Of a stretch of 64,000 bases of DNA, positions 58,651 to 64,000 are shown one piece after another. Source of the stretch: Aquimarina spinulae (GTDB lineage Bacteria > Bacteroidota > Bacteroidia > Flavobacteriales > Flavobacteriaceae). The notes beneath the pieces are model-generated. The model had not been told where the DNA came from, did no database searches, and was given only the letters and a program-made list of their open reading frames with translations. How positions within the stretch are numbered: position 1 is the stretch's first letter; each line of letters starts with the position of its first letter. The position numbers and the translations under genes were made by a program. The stretch spans positions 1-64,000 of the forward strand of contig NZ_CALSBP010000001.1 of NCBI RefSeq assembly GCF_943373825.1, in the 5' to 3' direction.

Positions 58651-60522
58651 TCATTCTTCCATTTTTTCAGAAAGCTCAAACCATCGCATTTCATTTTCTT
58701 CAATTTCCTGGATGATTTTCTGAAGTTTTTTAGACTCGGTATTTATTCTTTCTTCGTCCAGATTACCTTCGGCAAAAAGGTTTTCGATTTCTTTTTTTTG
58801 CAGCTCTAATTTTTTAAGCTCTCGTTCAATTTTACTAAATTCTTTTTGCTCATTATAAGAAAGAGCAACTTTATTGTCCTTTTTCCAGGTGTTTTTGACT
58901 TTTGTATCTATAGTAGTATCAGATGTTTTTACCTCGACTTCTTTACTGTCTTCATAAATACGATAATCGGTATAATTACCGGGAAAATCCTGAATAACGC
59001 CATTACCTCTAAACACAAATAAATGATCTACGATCTTATCCATAAAATAACGATCATGAGATACTACAATCAAACATCCCGGAAAATCTAATAAGAAATT
59101 TTCAAGCACATTAAGAGTTACAATATCTAAATCATTGGTTGGTTCATCGAGAATCAAAAAATTAGGATTTTGAATTAAAACGGTACATAGGTATAATCTT
59201 TTGCGTTCACCACCACTTAATTTTTCTACAAAATCATATTGTTTTTTGCGGTCAAATAAAAAGCGTTCAAGCAATTGTTGTGCAGAAATTTGTCTTCCTT
59301 TTTTTAAAGGAATATAATCTCCAAATTCTCGAATTACATCGATAACTTTTTGGCCTTCTTTAATAGTAATCCCACTTTGTGTATAGTATCCAAATTTTAT
59401 CGTATCGCCAATCACAATTTTTCCATGATCAGGAGGTATAGCACCTGTAATCATATTTAGAAAAGTGGATTTACCGGTTCCGTTTTTACCAATGATACCA
59501 ATACGTTCTCCTTTTTTGAAAACATATTCGAATTGGTCTAACAAGATAAGTTTGTCGAAACGTTTAGATATTTTATGAAGTTCGAGAATCTTACTCCCCA
59601 TGCGTTCCATATTAATCTCGAGCTGAACTTCATGATCATTACGACGTTTGTGAGCACGTTCTTTGATTTCATAGAAATCATCAATTCTAGATTTGGATTT
59701 GGTCGTACGCGCTTTCGGTTGGCGGCGCATCCAGTCTAATTCTTTTTTGTAAAGTTGCTTGGCTTTATCTGTTGTAATTTGCTCATTTACAATTCTAGCC
59801 TCTTTATTGGCCAAATAATAGGCATAATTACCTTTGTAACTATAGAGTTGACCATTTTCTAATTCTATAATCTCATTACATACATTTTCTAAAAAATAAC
59901 GATCATGAGTTACCATGAATAGCGTAAAATTCTCTTTGGCAAAATATTCTTCTAACCATTCTATCATTTCTAAATCCAAATGGTTAGTAGGCTCATCAAG
60001 ATATAATAGATTAGGTTTGCTTAATAATATATTGGCAAGGGCTAATCGTTTCTTTTGTCCACCAGATAATTCACTTACCTTTTTATTAAGGTCCTCTAGT
60101 TTAAGCTTAAAAAGTATTTGTTTATACTGTGTTTCAAAGTCCCAGGCATTCATTGCATCCATTTTTTCAAATGCTAGCTGATAGCTTTCTACATCGTCGG
60201 GGTTTAACAACGCTTTTTCATAAGTGTTAATTACTTGAAGAATATCATTGTCTGAGGCAAAAATAGTTTGTTCGATGGTAAGGGAAGGATCCAAATTAGG
60301 TTCCTGAGGCAAAAAAGCTACTTTAAGATTTTTGCGATATACAACTTGGCCTTCATCGGGTTCTTCGTCACCGGCAACAATATCAAGGAGAGAAGTTTTT
60401 CCAGTTCCGTTTTTGGCGACAAAACCGATTTTTTGCCCTTCGTTAATTCCGAAAGAAATGTTTTTAAAAAGGATACGCTCTCCGAATCCTTTAGCGATAT
60501 TTTCTACTGATACGTAATTCAC
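58651..60522 (-). CDS. ABC-F family ATPase (Uup-like)
   Basis: The 623-aa protein starts at GTG 60522, giving MNYVSVENIAKGFGERILF; no ATG precedes the conserved start. It has two ABC domains with Walker A AKNGTGKTS (36-44) and GKNGTGKST near 346-354, both LSGG signatures and two Walker B DEPTN(H/D)LD motifs. A basic P-site linker (about 240-285, WMRRQPKARTTKSKSRIDDF) joins them, and a C-terminal coiled coil (about 540-620) follows. ABC-F proteins act on ribosomes rather than as transporters; the Uup-type layout with a C-terminal coil fits a housekeeping translation or ribosome-quality role. Antibiotic protection is less likely. Confidence 0.95.
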   Translation of the reverse strand: MNYVSVENIAKGFGERILFKNISFGINEGQKIGFVAKNGTGKTSLLDIVAGDEEPDEGQVVYRKNLKVAFLPQEPNLDPSLTIEQTIFASDNDILQVINTYEKALLNPDDVESYQLAFEKMDAMNAWDFETQYKQILFKLKLEDLNKKVSELSGGQKKRLALANILLSKPNLLYLDEPTNHLDLEMIEWLEEYFAKENFTLFMVTHDRYFLENVCNEIIELENGQLYSYKGNYAYYLANKEARIVNEQITTDKAKQLYKKELDWMRRQPKARTTKSKSRIDDFYEIKERAHKRRNDHEVQLEINMERMGSKILELHKISKRFDKLILLDQFEYVFKKGERIGIIGKNGTGKSTFLNMITGAIPPDHGKIVIGDTIKFGYYTQSGITIKEGQKVIDVIREFGDYIPLKKGRQISAQQLLERFLFDRKKQYDFVEKLSGGERKRLYLCTVLIQNPNFLILDEPTNDLDIVTLNVLENFLLDFPGCLIVVSHDRYFMDKIVDHLFVFRGNGVIQDFPGNYTDYRIYEDSKEVEVKTSDTTIDTKVKNTWKKDNKVALSYNEQKEFSKIERELKKLELQKKEIENLFAEGNLDEERINTESKKLQKIIQEIEENEMRWFELSEKMEE

Positions 60523-61033
60523 AATTTTTTATAAAGCTGCAAAGGTACAAGGTTTATAGGTTACAAAGAAGCAAAGTTTTGAAGTTTCTGTATTGTGAAA
60601 CAATAAATAGAAGATTTATTACAGTATTAATGTTTTATAGCGGTTAATTTTAATCGCCTTGTTATTTATTAAAATAAAAGAATTTATGTGTCTTTGTAAG
60701 TCAAAATAAATTCATTAAACCTATAGGAGTAATTTTTTTGTGAGATACAGCTATTTAGGGTTGACTACAGTAACTTAAATATGAATTACAGGAATATTTT
60801 ATATCTTTCAGGGATTATTTACACACTACAATCATTTTTTACTAGGGCAATGTACGGGCGAGATATATGTTTGATTATACTTAATTCTTAAATATCAGGT
60901 ATAAAAGTTTGGGAGAAAAAGTGTTATGTTGCTATTTTGAATGTTGCACTTATGATACGAATTTTTATATACTTAGTACTAAGCTATTAGTATTTTAAAC
61001 AATTAATATATTACTTTTTTTACCTACTAATAA
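60523..61033. other. 511-base AT-rich intergenic region with a 12-bp palindrome
   Basis: No ORF or terminator was found. The only notable element is the palindrome CTTAGTACTAAG at 60972-60983, 50 bases before the lectin-like gene. A TATTTTG-type word near 60933 may be its promoter box. Confidence 0.45.
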
Positions 61034-62467
61034 ATGAGAAAGACACTACTTTATTTATTTACCTTGTTTTTTACTTTGTTATCCTTTGCTCAAGGAACAT
61101 ATAGAGACGAATTTGGATCTGTATCTTATGCAAACAATGATGGGACGCTAAATTGGGCAGCAAACTGGAATGAAATTGAGCCTTTTGATGTTAATAATGA
61201 CCCAACTCAAGGTTTTATTAGTATTAACGGTAGTCGACTTAGATTTAGATGGATATGGACTGAAACTATAGACAGGCGAGCAGATTTATCGGGAGCAACT
61301 AGTGCTACACTTTCTTTTAATTGGGAAACATCTAGCTTGGAAGCAGGAGAAGAGCTTGCTATTAGAGCTTCAAGTGATGGGACTAATTTTACTACTTTAG
61401 CAACATTTGGAGGTACGCAATCTGGTTTTTATAGCGTAGATATTTCGGCGTATATTTCTGCTAATACAACAATTCGTTTTGATAATGTCGGAAACAATTG
61501 GAGTGGTAATAATGATAGGGTTTTTATCGATAATGTACAGATCTTAACTGCGGTAACTGTTAATCAACCTCCTACTATTGTAGTTAGTGGTGATCAGCAT
61601 TTTTGTCCTAACCCTACTAATTCTAAACCAGTAGTGCAAACAGTTGCAATTACCGATCCCGACGATACAACTGCAGACGAGATTTCAATACAAATATCAT
61701 CAGGATATGTAAATGGGCAAGATTTGTTAACATTAACTGGTAGTCATCCTAGTATAACTAGTTCTTGGAATGCAACAGAAGGGAGATTATTTCTTACTGG
61801 CCCAGCAACATTTGCCGAGTTTGAAGCGGCAATTTTAGCTGTAGTATACTCAGCAAGCGCATCTAGCCCACCCGAATTAAAAGAATTTTCTGTAGTGATA
61901 GGGAATGCGCTTTTCCTGCCTGAGACTGGACATTTTTATGAATTTGTATCAGATGCAGGGATTCGCTGGGATGATGCTAGAGATGATGCCGCTACAAGAA
62001 CATATTTTGGCTTACAAGGGTATTTAGCGACATTGACTAGTGCTGCTGAAGCTGCTTTTGCAGGATCACAGATAACAGGTAATGGATGGATAGGAGCAAA
62101 TGACGAGGCAACAGAAGGGCAATGGACATGGGTTACCGGACCAGAAGCAGGAACTCTTTTTTGGACAGGAAATCAAACTGGATCTGTTGTTCCTGGTGAA
62201 TTTGCATTTTGGAACACAGGAGAACCTAACAATTGTTGTGGAGGAGAAGACTATGCACATATTACAGCACCAGGTATCGGGATTCCTAATTCATGGAATG
62301 ACTTACCTATTGCCGGAGGAGGAGGAGCGTATGCATCACAGGGTTATATTGTAGAATATGGCGGTATGCCAGGTGATATACCTCTACAAATATCTGGAGT
62401 AACTAGATTGAGAATAAGTTGCTCTGTGATTACCAATAGACAACGAACGTATAGAGTAAATAACTAG
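61034..62467 (+). CDS. Secreted multidomain protein with a C-type lectin-like module
   Basis: The 477-aa protein has a signal peptide ending SFAQG (about residue 20). A jelly-roll/MAM-like domain (about 25-178) contains FNWETSSLEAGEELAIRAS and VFIDNVQIL. A cadherin-like segment (about 185-300: VAITDPDDTTADEISI and later strands) follows, then a C-type lectin-like domain (about 308-445) with GYLATLTSAAEAAFA, NGWIGANDEATEG, WTWVTGPEAGTLFW, WNTGEPNNCCGGEDY and SWNDLP. The EPN motif suggests calcium-dependent sugar binding. It ends VITNRQRTYRVNN with no recognised type IX sorting domain. It may be a secreted glycan-binding protein. Confidence 0.88.
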   Translation: MRKTLLYLFTLFFTLLSFAQGTYRDEFGSVSYANNDGTLNWAANWNEIEPFDVNNDPTQGFISINGSRLRFRWIWTETIDRRADLSGATSATLSFNWETSSLEAGEELAIRASSDGTNFTTLATFGGTQSGFYSVDISAYISANTTIRFDNVGNNWSGNNDRVFIDNVQILTAVTVNQPPTIVVSGDQHFCPNPTNSKPVVQTVAITDPDDTTADEISIQISSGYVNGQDLLTLTGSHPSITSSWNATEGRLFLTGPATFAEFEAAILAVVYSASASSPPELKEFSVVIGNALFLPETGHFYEFVSDAGIRWDDARDDAATRTYFGLQGYLATLTSAAEAAFAGSQITGNGWIGANDEATEGQWTWVTGPEAGTLFWTGNQTGSVVPGEFAFWNTGEPNNCCGGEDYAHITAPGIGIPNSWNDLPIAGGGGAYASQGYIVEYGGMPGDIPLQISGVTRLRISCSVITNRQRTYRVNN

Positions 62468-62477
62468 GTTCTACTTA

Positions 62478-64000
62478 TTAAGAGGATAAAGACATTTTTC
62501 TTTTTCGTCGGGTTACAGAAAAAAGAAATATAAAAATCGATAAAAATATAGCAACTCTAGCCAGATAATTTCCTGCTTTCGCATAAAATGTGATTTTATC
62601 ATTTGTAACAAGGGTTCCTTTTAATGCTCCTTGTTTTTCATAGTCTAATTTTGCTACGATATTTCCTGTTTGGTTAATAATAGCAGAAATTCCGGTATTG
62701 GCACTTCGTGCAATGCTTCTTCTGGTTTCAATAGCTCTTAGTCTGGCATAAGATAAGTGTTGTCTATGTCCTTGAGTATTGCCCCACCAGGCATCATTAG
62801 TAATAATTGCCAGAAAGCTTGCGTTATTTCTAATATACCCTGTAGCAAATTCTCCATATATACTCTCATAACAGATTAAAGTTCCTACTCCAATACTATC
62901 TTTAGAGAAGAATACTTCTCTATCTTCTTGCGTAGTTTTCTTGGCGACCGTTCCGCCAAGATCAATCATAGCATCACCCAAAATAGGTTTTAAAACACTT
63001 TGGTATGGAAAATTTTCTACACCAACAACTAATTTACTTTTGTGATATAACTCATCAGTTCCGTCGGGACGAACAAAAAATGCAGAATTATAGTCATCAT
63101 AATAAATGCCTTCTTTATAAGTGTTCGTTTGTTTGCGAATTTTACCAGGGTCATTAAATACATCTATTAATGATATTCCTGATAATACATTTGCATTAGG
63201 GTATTGATTAAGTATTAGTTGTGCAGTTTTTTTAGCAATAGAGATAGAGAAATTAGTAAGTCTGTTATTGTCTGCAAAAACAGTTTCTGGAGCAACAATA
63301 AAATCTGTTTTTGAAGTAGCAACGGTATTAGTTAGTGAGTCTAATAATTTACCTATTCGGGTATCTGTGGTGTTATACTTTTCTGTATAGGGATTTATGT
63401 TTGGCTGTAGAATAACGACTTCGATATCGTTACCTTCTTCTTTATACGTTTTTAGAATAATAAATGATATTATAATAGGGATTAGAATAATCAATCCATT
63501 ACTAATTGCAGACCTGTATAGAATAGCTTTATCCTTATGTTCTTTAAAAAGCAGTATGCTTTTAAAAATACTAATGTTAATGATCCAGATCCAAAGCGTA
63601 CCACCAAAAGTTCCTGTGTATTCGTACCATTGTACCCAAGAGGTAAAGCTTGCGAATCCATTACCCAGATTAAGCCAGGGCCAGGAAAACTCCCATTGTA
63701 AGTGCGTATATTCAAAAGTCATCCAAAAGCAAACCAGAAATATACTACTGATCGTAAATGTGGTTCTTTTGGCAACAATATGATAAATCAAAAACACCAA
63801 AGTCATTACCAGACTATTTACAATTTCTGCAAACCACATACCAAACGCAGTAGAATTATAGATCCACCAGGTGGTAATTATATTCCAAATAAAAAAGGCG
63901 AGAAAAGCAAAGGCAAAAACCTGGCTTTTACTGTATTTATTTTTACGAATGTTATATTCTGCAATCAAAAGAGGAACAAACCCAAAGAATAGAAATAAAG
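62478..64000 (-). CDS. lnt: Apolipoprotein N-acyltransferase (5' truncated by window)
   Basis: The frame stays open to the right edge and the TTG at 63968 is internal, so the N-terminus is missing. At least 507 codons are visible. Several transmembrane helices precede a nitrilase-like periplasmic domain with the catalytic elements APETVF (Glu), YHKSKLVVGVENFP (Lys) and TLICYESIYGE (Cys). A last helix and a basic tail (TRRKRKMSLSS) follow. Lnt adds the third acyl chain to the N-terminal Cys of lipoproteins at the inner membrane. It converges on the lectin-like gene with only ten bases between the two stops. Confidence 0.95.
   Translation of the reverse strand, partial: LFLFFGFVPLLIAEYNIRKNKYSKSQVFAFAFLAFFIWNIITTWWIYNSTAFGMWFAEIVNSLVMTLVFLIYHIVAKRTTFTISSIFLVCFWMTFEYTHLQWEFSWPWLNLGNGFASFTSWVQWYEYTGTFGGTLWIWIINISIFKSILLFKEHKDKAILYRSAISNGLIILIPIIISFIILKTYKEEGNDIEVVILQPNINPYTEKYNTTDTRIGKLLDSLTNTVATSKTDFIVAPETVFADNNRLTNFSISIAKKTAQLILNQYPNANVLSGISLIDVFNDPGKIRKQTNTYKEGIYYDDYNSAFFVRPDGTDELYHKSKLVVGVENFPYQSVLKPILGDAMIDLGGTVAKKTTQEDREVFFSKDSIGVGTLICYESIYGEFATGYIRNNASFLAIITNDAWWGNTQGHRQHLSYARLRAIETRRSIARSANTGISAIINQTGNIVAKLDYEKQGALKGTLVTNDKITFYAKAGNYLARVAIFLSIFIFLFSVTRRKRKMSLSS

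Noticed and set aside
58651..60522. Antibiotic-resistance ABC-F protein
   Set aside because: The C-terminal coiled coil and overall layout fit the Uup-type housekeeping group; there is no leader-peptide attenuator upstream and no resistance gene nearby.

Overview
This 64 kb window is AT-rich chromosomal DNA from a member of the Bacteroidota, almost certainly a marine-type Flavobacteriaceae. The evidence is the type IX secretion hardware and cargo (a type B sorting domain protein, PorP/SprF, a PorE-like OmpA protein, a type A sorting domain), a DUF2723 membrane protein, an outer-membrane beta-barrel protein with a carboxypeptidase-like domain, promoters of the TTTG / TAnnTTTG type, and weak Shine-Dalgarno sites. 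An Aquimarina-like genus is possible, but the sequence alone does not fix it. No rRNA, CRISPR array, transposase, integrase or plasmid function was seen.

Region 1 (1-10.6 kb) is the end of a surface polysaccharide locus on the + strand. It holds the tail of an ATP-grasp-like ligase, a GT4 glycosyltransferase, a FemAB/GNAT-like transferase, a DUF354 protein, a polysaccharide-deacetylase-like protein, an MBOAT O-acyltransferase with an SGNH-like partner, an unusual sugar-phosphate transferase whose membrane helix is replaced by a methyltransferase-like domain, and a BY-kinase/Wzc co-polymerase with a Gly-Tyr tail. A methyltransferase and prfC follow. Region 2 (14-19 kb) is a type IX secretion adhesin cassette: a large secreted adhesin, PorP/SprF and an OmpA/PD40 protein. 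Region 3 (19-21 kb) is housekeeping (idi, QueD family, peroxiredoxin, an 88-aa conserved protein, tRNA-Thr).

Region 4 (21.1-21.8 kb) is the most novel spot. Two short, divergently transcribed ribosomal-peptide precursors of different classes sit back to back: a double-glycine-leader Cys-rich peptide and a class I lanthipeptide-like precursor. No maturation enzyme is present in the window. Region 5 (21.8-37.6 kb) is mostly envelope lipoproteins, exported hydrolases (M61, S1/P1, astacin, S9, beta-lactamase-like), an AraC regulator and small membrane proteins.

Region 6 (37.6-39.7 kb) is a small MarR regulon. A MarR regulator with a C-terminal Cys cluster, a DUF2024 gene, a lipoprotein and a thioredoxin-like gene are served by three copies of one operator (GTTAGGA-A-TCCTAAC type); two of the copies overlap or abut a TAnnTTTG box. 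Region 7 (39.8-51.5 kb) holds the DUF2723 protein, a membrane-anchored LuxR regulator, htpG, a hairpin-rich 0.94 kb gap, a TPR histidine kinase/response regulator pair, an orphan sorting-domain protein and a KAS III enzyme. Region 8 (51.7-64 kb) holds an outer-membrane beta-barrel protein, a CoA-binding protein, an SSS symporter, a LolD-like ATPase, a PAS protein, an ABC-F protein, a lectin-like secreted protein and lnt, which runs off the right edge.
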